Below, in pieces: positions 8,714-17,187 of a stretch of DNA of 64,000 nucleotides. The translations under genes were made by a program, and so were the position numbers. Numbering within the stretch: position 1 is the first letter of the stretch; each line of letters starts with the position of its first letter. The notes beneath the pieces are model-generated. The model saw nothing but the letters and a program-made list of their open reading frames with translations. It was not told the DNA's origin and searched no databases. This DNA is from Porphyromonadaceae bacterium (GTDB lineage: Bacteria > Bacteroidota > Bacteroidia > Bacteroidales > Dysgonomonadaceae), in contig JAJFTO010000002.1 in the NCBI GenBank assembly GCA_021372865.1, positions 17,797-81,796 of the forward strand, read 5' to 3'.

Positions 8714-10033
8714 ATGATATACAATGCGAATTATCTGGATTTTTTGAGAAATGTGATTGAAGATCGGCTTGAAAAGATATTCAAAGGGAATGATACCCCT
8801 CTTTCGTTATATCCTCCATCGGATACGCACTCGGAACTGGGCCGTTTTATCAATCTACAGAGTCTGAATATCGAGGAGATAATTATTCTGCTACTGGCAT
8901 TGGTACCCCATCTCGATCCAGGTTTTTTCCAATCGGTCATTGCCCCCTTTCTGCCAAATGGCGGTGATTTTCCGGAGTTTGGTGGTACGAAAGGCAAAAA
9001 TCACCGGGGTATACTGCCAACAGGCGAAACCATATTGTTTGTTCTGGCAGGGAATGATCTGGATAAACGTATCGCGCTTTACCGCTATTTTGAAGAAGAT
9101 CACCTTTTTGCCAAAAAGAACGTGCTTTTCATTGAGCCGCCGGAACATCACGAACCCCGGATGAGCGGGCGACTTCTTATGGACGAAGAATATGTACAGC
9201 TGTTTACCACCGGAAAAATATCCAAACCGAAGCTCAGCAATGATTTTCCGGCAGAACGCATTACCACGGAGATGCACTGGGAAGATCTGGTACTTCGCGA
9301 GAAAACGCTAAGTGAGATAAAGGAAATAGAAACATGGCTCCGGTACAACGACGAGCTACTTTATGGCTGGAAAATGAAGGGCAAAATCAAGCCGGGCTAC
9401 CGGGTACTTTTCCATGGTCCCTCGGGCACCGGCAAGACGCTGACAGCCTCCCTGCTGGGTAAATATACCCACCGTGATGTGTATCGGATTGATCTCTCCA
9501 TGGTGGTTTCAAAATATATTGGTGAGACCGAAAAAAATCTTTCCAGGCTCTTCGACAAGGCAGAAAACAAAGAATGGATCCTGTTCTTCGATGAAGCCGA
9601 TGCCCTGTTCGGCAAACGGACAAGCGTGAACGATGCCCACGACAAGTATGCCAATCAGGAGGTTTCCTATCTCCTTCAGAGGGTTGAATCGCATGCAGGA
9701 CTGATTATCCTCGCGTCGAATATGAAATCGAATCTCGACTCCTCCTTTACGCGACGGTTTAATTCAATCATTGAATTCGATCATCCCGATGCCACGGAAC
9801 GGCTGCAGCTCTGGAAAAACTATTTTCCGACTACGTCCGAAAGGAAAACAAAGATTGATCTGGAAGAGATTGCCCGCAAATATCATCTGACAGGCGCAAA
9901 TATTGTGAACGTCATTCAATTCGCCGGCCTGCAAACACTGGAGAAAAAATCGTCCACCATTTCGGCAGATGATCTGTTGAAAGGAATAAGGAAAGAATAT
10001 GAAAAAGAGGGCAAAATGATGCGCCAGGAGTAA
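8714..10033 (+). CDS. AAA+ ATPase of eCIS locus (Afp15-like)
   Basis: This 439-residue ATPase has an N-terminal helical domain of about 200 residues and a C-terminal AAA+ module. Walker A is GPSGTGKT at about 235-242, Walker B is ILFFDEAD at about 289-296, and sensor/arginine-finger residues lie in the SNMKSN ... FTRRF region near 338-350. The AAA+ C-terminal lid follows. Related ATPases are conserved in eCIS loci (Afp15/Pvc15 position) and are thought to act in assembly or cargo loading rather than sheath recycling. It is the last gene of the cluster; the next gene has its own promoter. Confidence 0.85.
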   Translation: MIYNANYLDFLRNVIEDRLEKIFKGNDTPLSLYPPSDTHSELGRFINLQSLNIEEIIILLLALVPHLDPGFFQSVIAPFLPNGGDFPEFGGTKGKNHRGILPTGETILFVLAGNDLDKRIALYRYFEEDHLFAKKNVLFIEPPEHHEPRMSGRLLMDEEYVQLFTTGKISKPKLSNDFPAERITTEMHWEDLVLREKTLSEIKEIETWLRYNDELLYGWKMKGKIKPGYRVLFHGPSGTGKTLTASLLGKYTHRDVYRIDLSMVVSKYIGETEKNLSRLFDKAENKEWILFFDEADALFGKRTSVNDAHDKYANQEVSYLLQRVESHAGLIILASNMKSNLDSSFTRRFNSIIEFDHPDATERLQLWKNYFPTTSERKTKIDLEEIARKYHLTGANIVNVIQFAGLQTLEKKSSTISADDLLKGIRKEYEKEGKMMRQE

Positions 10034-10040
10034 CACCATT

Positions 10041-10070
10041 TTTGACAAATGTTTGTTATTGCTATCTTTG
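10041..10070 (+). promoter_or_regulatory. Bacteroidota promoter for comB
   Basis: TTTG at 10041-10044 and TATCTTTG at 10063-10070, with 18 bases between them, match the Bacteroidota -33/-7 pattern. The element covers an upstream in-frame ATG at 10049, which shows that the real comB start is the ATG at 10082, about a dozen bases past the -7 box. Confidence 0.75.
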
Positions 10071-10081
10071 CAAAAAAAAAG

Positions 10082-10795
10082 ATGATATTTGATCTTTGTC
10101 CCTCCCCTGCCCTTTATCCCTTTTACAAGAAAGAGAACGATACCGTGGTCGTGGTCGACGTCTTCAGGGCCTCTGCCACAATGTGCACCATACTTCAAAA
10201 CGGAGCGGCTGCAGTGATTCCGGTGGCGGATATTGAGGAGGCTAAACAGTATAAATTGAACGAATTTCTGGTAGGTGCGGAACGAAAAACACGCAAATGT
10301 GATTTTGCCGATTTCGGTAATTCGCCGTTTGACTACACCCGTGAAATCGTAGCCGGAAAAGAGGTGGTATTTACCACCACCAATGGCACCATGGCCATAG
10401 AGATGGGACGCGACAGCAAACATTTATTTATCGGCACCTTCTCCAATATCGATGCGCTTGTAAATAAATGTATGGAGTCATCGGAACGGATTGTGGTACT
10501 CTGCGCTGGTTGGAACAACCGGGTAAATGTGGAGGATACCCTCTTCGGGGGCGCTTTTGCAGAGCGTTTGGCTGAAAAGAATGTACTGTCTTTCGGTTCA
10601 GATGCCGTAAGAATTGCGCAGACCCTGTGGCAACAGGCAAAAAGCGACCCTCTGGCATATCTGCGGCAAAGCGAACATTATCAACGGTTGATCAACAACG
10701 GTGCGGAAGGGGATGCAGCCTACTGTCTGCAGAAGAACACGGTTTCGGTGGTACCTTGCTACCACAAAGAAGACAAGAAACTCAGGGCACAATAA
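10082..10795 (+). CDS. comB: 2-phosphosulfolactate phosphatase
   Basis: This 237-residue protein matches the ComB family: the VVVVDVFRASATM motif near residue 21-33, FTTTNGT near 100-106 and VVLCAGWNN near 140-148. ComB hydrolyses 2-phosphosulfolactate to sulfolactate, a step in coenzyme M synthesis in methanogens and sulfolactate formation in some bacteria. In many Bacteroidota it stands alone with no neighbouring pathway genes, as here, so its physiological product is uncertain. The start at 10082 was chosen because the upstream ATG lies inside the promoter. Confidence 0.8.
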   Translation: MIFDLCPSPALYPFYKKENDTVVVVDVFRASATMCTILQNGAAAVIPVADIEEAKQYKLNEFLVGAERKTRKCDFADFGNSPFDYTREIVAGKEVVFTTTNGTMAIEMGRDSKHLFIGTFSNIDALVNKCMESSERIVVLCAGWNNRVNVEDTLFGGAFAERLAEKNVLSFGSDAVRIAQTLWQQAKSDPLAYLRQSEHYQRLINNGAEGDAAYCLQKNTVSVVPCYHKEDKKLRAQ

Positions 10796-10851
10796 CCGTG
10801 CAAACGACCGAACCAAGTGAATCTTATCGTGACTGGCTCCTTAAAGGACCA

Positions 10852-11259
10852 TCACTCATCCCAATCAAATTCTTCCAAATCGATGGAGCCGGCAAACTGA
10901 TCCAGATCGCGCCGTTCCTTCTTGGTAGGGCGTCCTGTGCCACGCTGCCTGTCGACAAAGCCACTTATTTTATTCAACTCCAGCAATTCATACTGATCGG
11001 GAGCTGTTACATTTTCCATAAATTGCGGTACCATCTTTGCACCCATACGCTTATCGGCCAGAGCAAGCACCTTAAACGAAAAAGTGACCGGTGGTTTACG
11101 TACCTGGATGACATCGCCGGCACGGACATTTCTGGAGGGTTTCACCGATACGTCGTCGATCATTACACGCCCTTTTTTGCACGCCTCTGCGGCAACGGTG
11201 CGTGTCTTGAAGATACGTACTGCCCACAACCATTTATCAATGCGTACTTCATCCATCAT
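10852..11259 (-). CDS. hslR: S4-domain RNA-binding protein, Hsp15-like
   Basis: This 135-residue protein has an N-terminal S4 domain (RIDKWLWAVRIFKTRT, then CKKGRVMIDD and KPSRNVRAGDVI) and a basic, flexible C-terminus with GRPTKKERRDLD. Hsp15/HslR binds 50S subunits that carry a stalled peptidyl-tRNA and helps recycle them. It is the last gene of a minus-strand run after rplY and pth, the peptidyl-tRNA hydrolase, so all three genes concern ribosomes or peptidyl-tRNA. The pth stop is 8 bases upstream. Confidence 0.85.
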   Translation of the reverse strand: MMDEVRIDKWLWAVRIFKTRTVAAEACKKGRVMIDDVSVKPSRNVRAGDVIQVRKPPVTFSFKVLALADKRMGAKMVPQFMENVTAPDQYELLELNKISGFVDRQRGTGRPTKKERRDLDQFAGSIDLEEFDWDE

Positions 11260-11267
11260 TCCACAAC

Positions 11268-11828
11268 TTACTTGTTGTTGTATTGATTCATCGTGTTATT
11301 GATCCCGGCAAGACAAAAACTGCGGATAATGTCTATTGCCGTTTCAATACGATTAGGCAAAAGAAGTTTCTCCTCCGGTGAGAACTCATCCAGCACGTAA
11401 TCGACCTGTGCTCCCCGTGGAAATTCGTTGCCAATACCGAACCTGAGCCGGGGATAATTCTGTCCGATCAGCCCCTGAATATGCTTCAGCCCATTGTGCC
11501 CGGCGTCACTCCCTTTCGATTTCAGCCGCAACGTTCCAAATGGCAGCGCCAGATCGTCGACCACCACCAGCAGATTTTCTGTTTCAATCTTCTCTTTCTG
11601 CATCCAGTAACGGATGGCGTTTCCGCTCAGATTCATGAAAGTGGAAGGTTTCAACAGAATCAGCGATTTATTTCGAAGCCGCATTTCGGTTGTGAAGCCG
11701 TACCGGTTGTCCTCAAAAACAGCATTGGACGCTTTTGCAAAAGCGTCCAACACCATAAAACCTATATTGTGGCGGGTTCGTTCATAATCGGGACCGATAT
11801 TTCCCAACCCCGCAATCAGATATTTCAT
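11268..11828 (-). CDS. pth: Peptidyl-tRNA hydrolase
   Basis: This 186-residue enzyme has the usual length for the family. The conserved residues are visible: N10 in GLGN, the catalytic H20 in TRHNIGF, N70 in FMNLSGN, D92 in [11 protein letters not shown] and N112 in GHNGLKHI. It releases peptides from peptidyl-tRNA that dropped off ribosomes. It is the second gene of the rplY-pth-hslR run, 15 bases after rplY. The rplY-pth pairing is common in bacteria. Confidence 0.95.
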   Translation of the reverse strand: MKYLIAGLGNIGPDYERTRHNIGFMVLDAFAKASNAVFEDNRYGFTTEMRLRNKSLILLKPSTFMNLSGNAIRYWMQKEKIETENLLVVVDDLALPFGTLRLKSKGSDAGHNGLKHIQGLIGQNYPRLRFGIGNEFPRGAQVDYVLDEFSPEEKLLLPNRIETAIDIIRSFCLAGINNTMNQYNNK

Positions 11829-11843
11829 TGACTAACTCATTGA

Positions 11844-12422
11844 TTACTCTGCTTTGGCAGCTGCACCCTTGGCAGCACGCGTCAACTGAACGCGACAGAT
11901 CACTGCGTTTTTGGCATTCAATATCTCGAGGTCTTCAAAGCTTAGCTGACCTACTTGAATTGACTTACCCAACTCCAGATTTTCTACGTTCACAACCAGT
12001 TCTTCCGGCAGTTTGGCGGGCAATGCTTTTACTTTCAGCTTACGCATATCGAGTGACAGCTTACCTCCGGCTTTCACACCCTCGGCTAGGCCTTCCAAAC
12101 GTACAGGAACCTCAATCACCACAGGTACTTTTTCAAATACATGCAGGAAATCAATATGCAGAATGGTATCTTTTACAGGATGAAACTGCACATCCTTTAC
12201 AATTGCCTGTAATTTTGTCTTTCCGAGATCAAGATCCACCAGAAATACTTCAGGAGTGTATATCAGATTGCGTACATCGCTGTTCTTGACGACAAAATTC
12301 ACGTTCTCTCCGTTGTGACCGCCGTAAACTACGCAAGGGATCAGGCTCTCGCTGCGATAAGCCCTTGCTGCTTTCTTTCCGAAATCATCTCTGATCTCGC
12401 CTTTTAATGCAAATGTCTTCAT
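11844..12422 (-). CDS. rplY: 50S ribosomal protein L25/general stress protein Ctc
   Basis: This 192-residue protein has the N-terminal L25 domain that binds 5S rRNA (about residues 5-90, with SLIPCVVYGG and DVQFHPVKDTILHIDFL) and a C-terminal TL5/Ctc beta domain (VPVRLEGLAEGVKAGG, then LPEELVVNVENLELG). The long Ctc form is the usual one in Bacteroidota. It ends in an Ala/Lys-rich tail. It heads the operon with pth and hslR. Confidence 0.95.
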   Translation of the reverse strand: MKTFALKGEIRDDFGKKAARAYRSESLIPCVVYGGHNGENVNFVVKNSDVRNLIYTPEVFLVDLDLGKTKLQAIVKDVQFHPVKDTILHIDFLHVFEKVPVVIEVPVRLEGLAEGVKAGGKLSLDMRKLKVKALPAKLPEELVVNVENLELGKSIQVGQLSFEDLEILNAKNAVICRVQLTRAAKGAAAKAE

Positions 12423-12502
12423 TTTTTAATCGTTGTTTGTGTTACTCAAAATAAAGTGCTTTCTTTATTTCCCATCACACGGGAGCTCTCAAAAAAGCGG
12501 CG

Positions 12503-12535
12503 CAAAGATAGTGATTTTCTTTTTATTGCACAATT
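12503..12535 (-). promoter_or_regulatory. Promoter of rplY-pth-hslR
   Basis: On the minus strand TATCTTTG (forward 12503-12510) has an ATTG-like upstream element about 20 bases away. It lies 81 bases before the rplY start and fits the Bacteroidota consensus. Confidence 0.65.
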
Positions 12536-12550
12536 ATTCACGTCATTTTT

Positions 12551-14455
12551 TTACCTCACTCTTTTTTTCAGATCTTCCACCGGAATGCTCATCAGCCGCC
12601 CAATGGGCTTTTCACCACGATAGGTGATGATCCGCATGACATAGGCATCTTTGGGAATCAGGAGTGATTCAGAATATTTCGGATAGAAGTTATCGGGTGT
12701 GGATGCATCGAAGCTGGTATATATATCCAGTCCTTTAATTTCCGGTGTAAGGGTTACATAATATGCATCACCCTTTTTCTCTACGGAAAGAATGGGATCG
12801 TACATGGCCGGTGAATATTTGGTTTGGGCGTAGTTGAACCGTACAAAATGATCTTCGGCCTTTGTGACAAACCAGTCCCAATCTTTCTTCACCGCGGGTG
12901 ACCATAACGATTCTGCTACAGCAAAGCCACGCGGCCAGGTCATGTATTCCGCCTGTCGCATATTGTAAATCTGTTCTGTCCACAAGTTGGCCTGCCCGCC
13001 CAGGATATATTTGGCGTTTGCCCCCTCTGGTACCGGATCAAACCGGTAGGTCTGGCTTAGCCTCAGGCTGCTGTATACACGGGGTTCGGTGGAAATGTCG
13101 CCCTGCATGAAGTCTATGTAGACATAATTGGTGGGGCTCATCACCACATAGTGCCCCGATTTGGACGCTTCAATTCCATGCTGTACGCCGCGCCAGCTCA
13201 TCAGTCCAGTGGTTGGCGTAATACCTCCTTCAAGAATTTCATCCCATCCCATCATCTTTTTGCCTTTATCAAGAATGATTTTTTCCACCCTCTTCCCGAA
13301 ATAAGATTGCACGGCAGCCATATCTTTCAATCCTTCACGCTTCATCAACTGCTTCACATCGGGGCTCTTTTCCCAGAAGGTGTAAGGAGCCTCATCACCG
13401 CCGGTGTGGATATAGGAAAAGGGAAACAACTCAGCCACCTCCGTAATAACTTTGTCCATAAACTCATACACCTTTTCACTGGCGGGGTTCAGGGTGTTTT
13501 CGTAGATGGCGGCAGGGCGGCCCCCGGTATTCCAGTCGAGAAACGGTGCACCAGTACGTACAAAATGATCGCCACTTTCGGGAAAACAGGAGAGCTCGGG
13601 ATAGGCAGCCAGCACAGCCGAACTATGTCCCGGGACATCAATCTCGGGCATCACCCGGATATTGCGTTCCACGGCATACCGAACGACCTCTTTGATGTCT
13701 TCCTGCGTATAGTAACCTCCGTAATTCCTGGGAGCTTCGGGGTTGGGTTGCGAGAAGCTACCAAACCATCCGGTCTGCTCAGGACGCCAGGCGCCTACTT
13801 CCGTGAGTTTGAGCAGGCTTTTAATTTCAATGCGCCATCCTTCATCATCGGTCAGATGCCAGTGAAATAGGTTATACTTGTATTTCGCCATGTTATCGAG
13901 ATACTGCTTTATTTCATCCACTGTGAAGAAATGGCGGGCCACGTCGAGCATCAATCCTCTCCATCCCACTCTCGGGTAATCGGTGACCTCCACTAGGGGC
14001 ACCTGCCAGGAGACATTCGGCTCTCTACGAACACTCTCAATCTGTGGCGGCAGAAGCTGAAACAAAGTCTGTACGCCATACAGGAGCCCCGCCGGCTTAT
14101 TGGCCCTGATTGTAATCTTTTGGGTCGTTACATCCAGCTTGTAGCCCTCATTGCCGAGGGTGACATCCTCCTTGCTATTGAGCAATAACACAATATGGGC
14201 ATTGCGACCGTTCTCACGCACCGTGACGCGCTTACCCGGTGCGAGCGACAGCTTTTCTTTCAATAAACCGGTCACATAAGCCGTCTCTTTTCCCGCAGGG
14301 ATCGAAATAATCACCTCATCGGGCAGCACGTAATGTCCTCCCTTTTTCAGGAGCGAGACCGGTTCGGGAATGATGGAGATGTTGCGCTCGGCCTGCTGTG
14401 CAAAACCACCTATAAAGCAAAAAACAAATACCAGGGAGATTAAACTGCGTTTCAT
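12551..14455 (-). CDS. Beta-N-acetylhexosaminidase, GH20
   Basis: This 634-residue secreted enzyme starts with a signal peptide (MKRSLISLVFVFCFIGGFAQ). It has the GH20b N-domain (about 25-155) and the catalytic TIM barrel (about 158-510), with WRGLMLDVARHFF, the HWHLTDDEGWRIEI segment and the catalytic Asp-Glu pair in HTGGDEAPYTFW near residue 352. It removes terminal GlcNAc or GalNAc from glycans or chitobiose, probably in the periplasm. It stands alone, with no SusC/SusD genes beside it, so it is probably a general glycan or cell-wall scavenging enzyme. The C-terminal 100 residues form a beta domain. Confidence 0.93.
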   Translation of the reverse strand: MKRSLISLVFVFCFIGGFAQQAERNISIIPEPVSLLKKGGHYVLPDEVIISIPAGKETAYVTGLLKEKLSLAPGKRVTVRENGRNAHIVLLLNSKEDVTLGNEGYKLDVTTQKITIRANKPAGLLYGVQTLFQLLPPQIESVRREPNVSWQVPLVEVTDYPRVGWRGLMLDVARHFFTVDEIKQYLDNMAKYKYNLFHWHLTDDEGWRIEIKSLLKLTEVGAWRPEQTGWFGSFSQPNPEAPRNYGGYYTQEDIKEVVRYAVERNIRVMPEIDVPGHSSAVLAAYPELSCFPESGDHFVRTGAPFLDWNTGGRPAAIYENTLNPASEKVYEFMDKVITEVAELFPFSYIHTGGDEAPYTFWEKSPDVKQLMKREGLKDMAAVQSYFGKRVEKIILDKGKKMMGWDEILEGGITPTTGLMSWRGVQHGIEASKSGHYVVMSPTNYVYIDFMQGDISTEPRVYSSLRLSQTYRFDPVPEGANAKYILGGQANLWTEQIYNMRQAEYMTWPRGFAVAESLWSPAVKKDWDWFVTKAEDHFVRFNYAQTKYSPAMYDPILSVEKKGDAYYVTLTPEIKGLDIYTSFDASTPDNFYPKYSESLLIPKDAYVMRIITYRGEKPIGRLMSIPVEDLKKRVR

Positions 14456-14481
14456 TTATTAAAAATATTTATTTACTCAGA

Positions 14482-14489
14482 CAAATTTA
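14482..14489 (-). promoter_or_regulatory. -7 element for the GH20 gene
   Basis: TAAATTTG on the minus strand lies 27 bases before the hexosaminidase start. A clear -33 box at the right distance was not seen. Confidence 0.45.
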
Positions 14490-14827
14490 CAAAAAATCTT
14501 CGGGATTCTGACGCAAGCTTGTTCATTCAATACATTTTCTGAATTTCCAATTGAGTACCGCTTCCTTTTATCCAACTATATACATTCACTTATACTTCGA
14601 TTGTATCACACTGTCATCACACTGATGTCCCACTGATATTCCTCTGTATATTGATAATGGAGAGATAAGTCCAACACGCGTTCTGAATACACGTTCATTC
14701 ATTTCAAAAGAATATTATTAAAAGCCGAAGAGTTTTTTTTAAAGGTATTATTATCTCGGCTAAATGAATTGAGACACGTAAAGTGTCCTTTTCATTTTAA
14801 ACCTATGTGAAATCCCGAAAAAAATAC

Positions 14828-14835
14828 TACTTTTG
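14828..14835 (+). promoter_or_regulatory. -7 element of nusB-yajC-ybbR-coaE
   Basis: TACTTTTG fits TAnnTTTG and lies 27 bases before the nusB ATG, which implies a short leader. No strong -33 TTTG was seen at the usual distance. Confidence 0.55.
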
Positions 14836-14862
14836 CAGTTTCAAAATAAGTTCATTTAAACA

Positions 14863-15789
14863 ATGATAAACAGAAATTTAATTCGTATACGGATTGTCCA
14901 GATTGTTTATTCCTGGTACCAAAATACGAATAGAGATTTGCGGAATGCCGAAAAGGAGCTCATGTTCGGTTTGCAAAAATCTTACGATCTTTATTTTTAT
15001 CTGCTGCTGTTGATGGTGGAACTAACCAGGGCTTATGAAAGCAGGGTGGAGATGAAGCGAAACAAGTATTTGCCTTCGGAAGAGGATCTGTATCCCAATA
15101 CACACCTGCTCGATAACAAATTTATGCTTCAGCTTAAGGACAACGTACAGTTTCAAAAACAGCTCAACGAACGCCCCATGGTATGGGATAACTACGAATC
15201 GTTTGTTAAGAACCTGCTGGATACCATCCTGGTATCAGACGCCTACGGGGAATATGTTGCCATTGCCTCCCCTACTTATGAAGACGACCGGGAGTTTTGG
15301 AGAAAAGCATTCAAGCAGTTTATCTATATGAACGAGGAACTGGACGATATTCTCGAGGACGAATGTATTTACTGGAATGACGATGTGGAGATTGTGCAGA
15401 CTTTTGTCCTGAAAACAATCAAAAAATTTTCCAGGGAGAAAGGTGTAAATCAGCCACTGCTTCCCATGTTTAAAGATGACGAAGACAGGGAGTTTGCCCT
15501 TAAACTGCTGCACGATACCATCCTGAACGAAAAAAAATACAGAGAGCTGATCGACAAACATACCGATAAATGGGATTTTGAACGCATCGCCTTCATGGAT
15601 CTCATTATTATGCAGGTAGCTCTTTCTGAAATATTTACATTTGAAAATATTCCCACAAGCGTCTCATTAAACGAATATATCGAGATTGCCAAATCATACA
15701 GTACTCCCAAAAGTGGTACTTTTGTTAACGGAATATTAGATGCCATCGTGCAGGAAATAAAAGAAGAAAATCGTATCTTTAAAAATTAA
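14863..15789 (+). CDS. nusB: Transcription antitermination factor NusB
   Basis: This 308-residue protein is the long Bacteroidota form of NusB; other bacteria have about 140 residues. The N-terminus MINRNLIRIRIVQIVYSWYQ and the C-terminal helical NusB fold (about 175-305, with WDFERIAFMDLIIMQVALSE and NEYIEIAKSYSTPKSGTFVNGILD) are clear. With NusE it binds boxA RNA and promotes antitermination of rRNA transcription. The middle insertion is family-typical. It leads a run with yajC, a YbbR protein and coaE. Confidence 0.93.
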   Translation: MINRNLIRIRIVQIVYSWYQNTNRDLRNAEKELMFGLQKSYDLYFYLLLLMVELTRAYESRVEMKRNKYLPSEEDLYPNTHLLDNKFMLQLKDNVQFQKQLNERPMVWDNYESFVKNLLDTILVSDAYGEYVAIASPTYEDDREFWRKAFKQFIYMNEELDDILEDECIYWNDDVEIVQTFVLKTIKKFSREKGVNQPLLPMFKDDEDREFALKLLHDTILNEKKYRELIDKHTDKWDFERIAFMDLIIMQVALSEIFTFENIPTSVSLNEYIEIAKSYSTPKSGTFVNGILDAIVQEIKEENRIFKN

Positions 15790-15821
15790 TTATTAGTTAT
15801 CAATTTTTAATATCAAATTGT

Positions 15822-16136
15822 ATGAATATTTTATTACAAGCAGCTCCGGCCGGTGGCATGGGTGGTGGTATGACCAGTACACTCTTAATGATGGTGGCCA
15901 TCATTGCCGTGTTTTATTTCTTTATGATCCGCCCGCAGCAAAAAAAGCAAAAGGAACTGCAGAAAAGTCGTGAAGCAATGAAAGTGGGTGATAAAGTGGT
16001 GACCTCAGGCGGCATTCACGGAAGAATCAGGGAAGTGGGCGACAGTTGGTTTCTGGTAGAAGTGGCCGAAGGTGTGAAAATAAAATTCGAAAAAGCATCG
16101 GTTTTTGCCTCTTCGGCCGACGTGACCACGAACTAA
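15822..16136 (+). CDS. yajC: Sec translocon accessory subunit YajC
   Basis: This 104-residue protein has one membrane segment (about residues 17-37, TLLMMVAIIAVFYFFMI) followed by the signature RPQQKKQKE and a small cytosolic beta domain (VGDKVVTSGGIHGRI). YajC joins SecDF at the SecYEG translocon. It lies 32 bases after nusB and 10 bases before the YbbR gene, an order common in Bacteroidales. Confidence 0.95.
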   Translation: MNILLQAAPAGGMGGGMTSTLLMMVAIIAVFYFFMIRPQQKKQKELQKSREAMKVGDKVVTSGGIHGRIREVGDSWFLVEVAEGVKIKFEKASVFASSADVTTN

Positions 16137-16146
16137 AACTTTTGCC

Positions 16147-17142
16147 ATGGGAATAAAGGCTTTCATCAGAAAATGGACACCCAAAGCAAGAGCATATTTT
16201 TCCACATTCCCGTGGAAAAACCTGCTCTTCTTTTTGCTTTTCCTTATGCTGGCCTTTATTTTCTGGATGATGCTTTTTTTTCAAAAGGAAAACGTAGAAG
16301 GGACTTACCGCATCCCGTTAAAGTATACAAATATACCGGAAGATGTCGTTTTTGACAATGCCCTGCCTGCGTTCATAGAGATTAGCGTCGCTGACAATGG
16401 CGTGGGAATATTTCTGCTGGATATCAGAAAAAAAGACTCATTAGAGATTAACGTCAAACAACTCACCGAGGAAGGTACTACAGAACTTCAGGGTGATCAG
16501 TACCGTCAGCTTATCCGTTCCAGATTGGCTCCAAACACAAACATTCGTGGTTATTATCCCATGAGTATCTCTTTGGCCACCTCCAAATTGGAACGCAGGG
16601 AACTGCGGGTGGTTTTTGATGGCGAAATCACTACCAGCAGGGCCAATCTGGTGGCTGACAGCGCCTTGTTTATTCCGGAAACGGTGATAGCCTATGGTTC
16701 CGGAGAGTCACTCAAACAGCTAAAAACAGCAGTGACCGAATTTACCGTGTTTAAAAATCTGAAAGCCACCTCTCAGCTTCCAATAAAAATTAATTCTGTG
16801 AAAGGTGTCAAGTTTGTACCATCAGAGGTGGAAATTTATATTCCGATTGAGGAATTCACCGAACGTACATTGGAGATTCCAATTACCGCCAGTCATGTTC
16901 CTGCGGACCTCGATGTGAAGTTTTTCCCTTCCCGCGTAAAAATCTCTTTTTCTGTGACACTGGAGGATTACAAAAAGATCAAAGCGGAAGATTTTGAAAT
17001 TGAACTCGACTACCGGAATTTTCACGCAAACGAGGGAGGGCGTGTGGAACTGGAACTCACTAAGAACCCGTCATCAGCCAACAATACACGGATTTCACCT
17101 TCTTCTGTTGAATTTTTGTTCGAAAATAAAAACGGACGGTAA
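16147..17142 (+). CDS. YbbR-domain membrane protein
   Basis: This 331-residue protein has an N-terminal membrane segment at about 24-44 and an exported region with YbbR-like beta repeats, for example IPLKYTNIPEDVVF near 55 and later segments near 225-300. YbbR proteins (CdaR in Firmicutes) can regulate diadenylate cyclase, but no cyclase gene is adjacent here. The position after yajC and before coaE is conserved in Bacteroidota. Its function in this phylum is unknown. Confidence 0.75.
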   Translation: MGIKAFIRKWTPKARAYFSTFPWKNLLFFLLFLMLAFIFWMMLFFQKENVEGTYRIPLKYTNIPEDVVFDNALPAFIEISVADNGVGIFLLDIRKKDSLEINVKQLTEEGTTELQGDQYRQLIRSRLAPNTNIRGYYPMSISLATSKLERRELRVVFDGEITTSRANLVADSALFIPETVIAYGSGESLKQLKTAVTEFTVFKNLKATSQLPIKINSVKGVKFVPSEVEIYIPIEEFTERTLEIPITASHVPADLDVKFFPSRVKISFSVTLEDYKKIKAEDFEIELDYRNFHANEGGRVELELTKNPSSANNTRISPSSVEFLFENKNGR

Positions 17143-17187
17143 GGTCGTAAAATTACAGAAAACGTTCACTCATTAAATTTTGTTTGA

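Larger units (their letters stand above)
14456..14862. other. 407-base intergenic region between divergent GH20 and nusB
   Basis: No convincing gene is present. It contains a minus-strand TAAATTTG (14482-14489) likely to serve the hexosaminidase, three imperfect 11-base direct repeats (14605-14637), a distant inverted repeat AGCCGA/TCGGCT (14723-14728 and 14756-14761), a small GACAC/GTGTC hairpin (14773-14787) and the nusB promoter at 14828. Confidence 0.6.

Noticed and set aside
9764..10423. 219-residue minus-strand frame across the ATPase end and comB
   Set aside because: Antisense shadow of two well-supported genes.
10627..11286. 219-residue plus-strand frame over comB/hslR
   Set aside because: It runs antisense to a clear S4-domain gene and overlaps comB in another frame. 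No recognisable domain.
13151..13870. 239-residue plus-strand frame in the hexosaminidase gene
   Set aside because: Antisense to a clear GH20 coding sequence with intact catalytic motifs.
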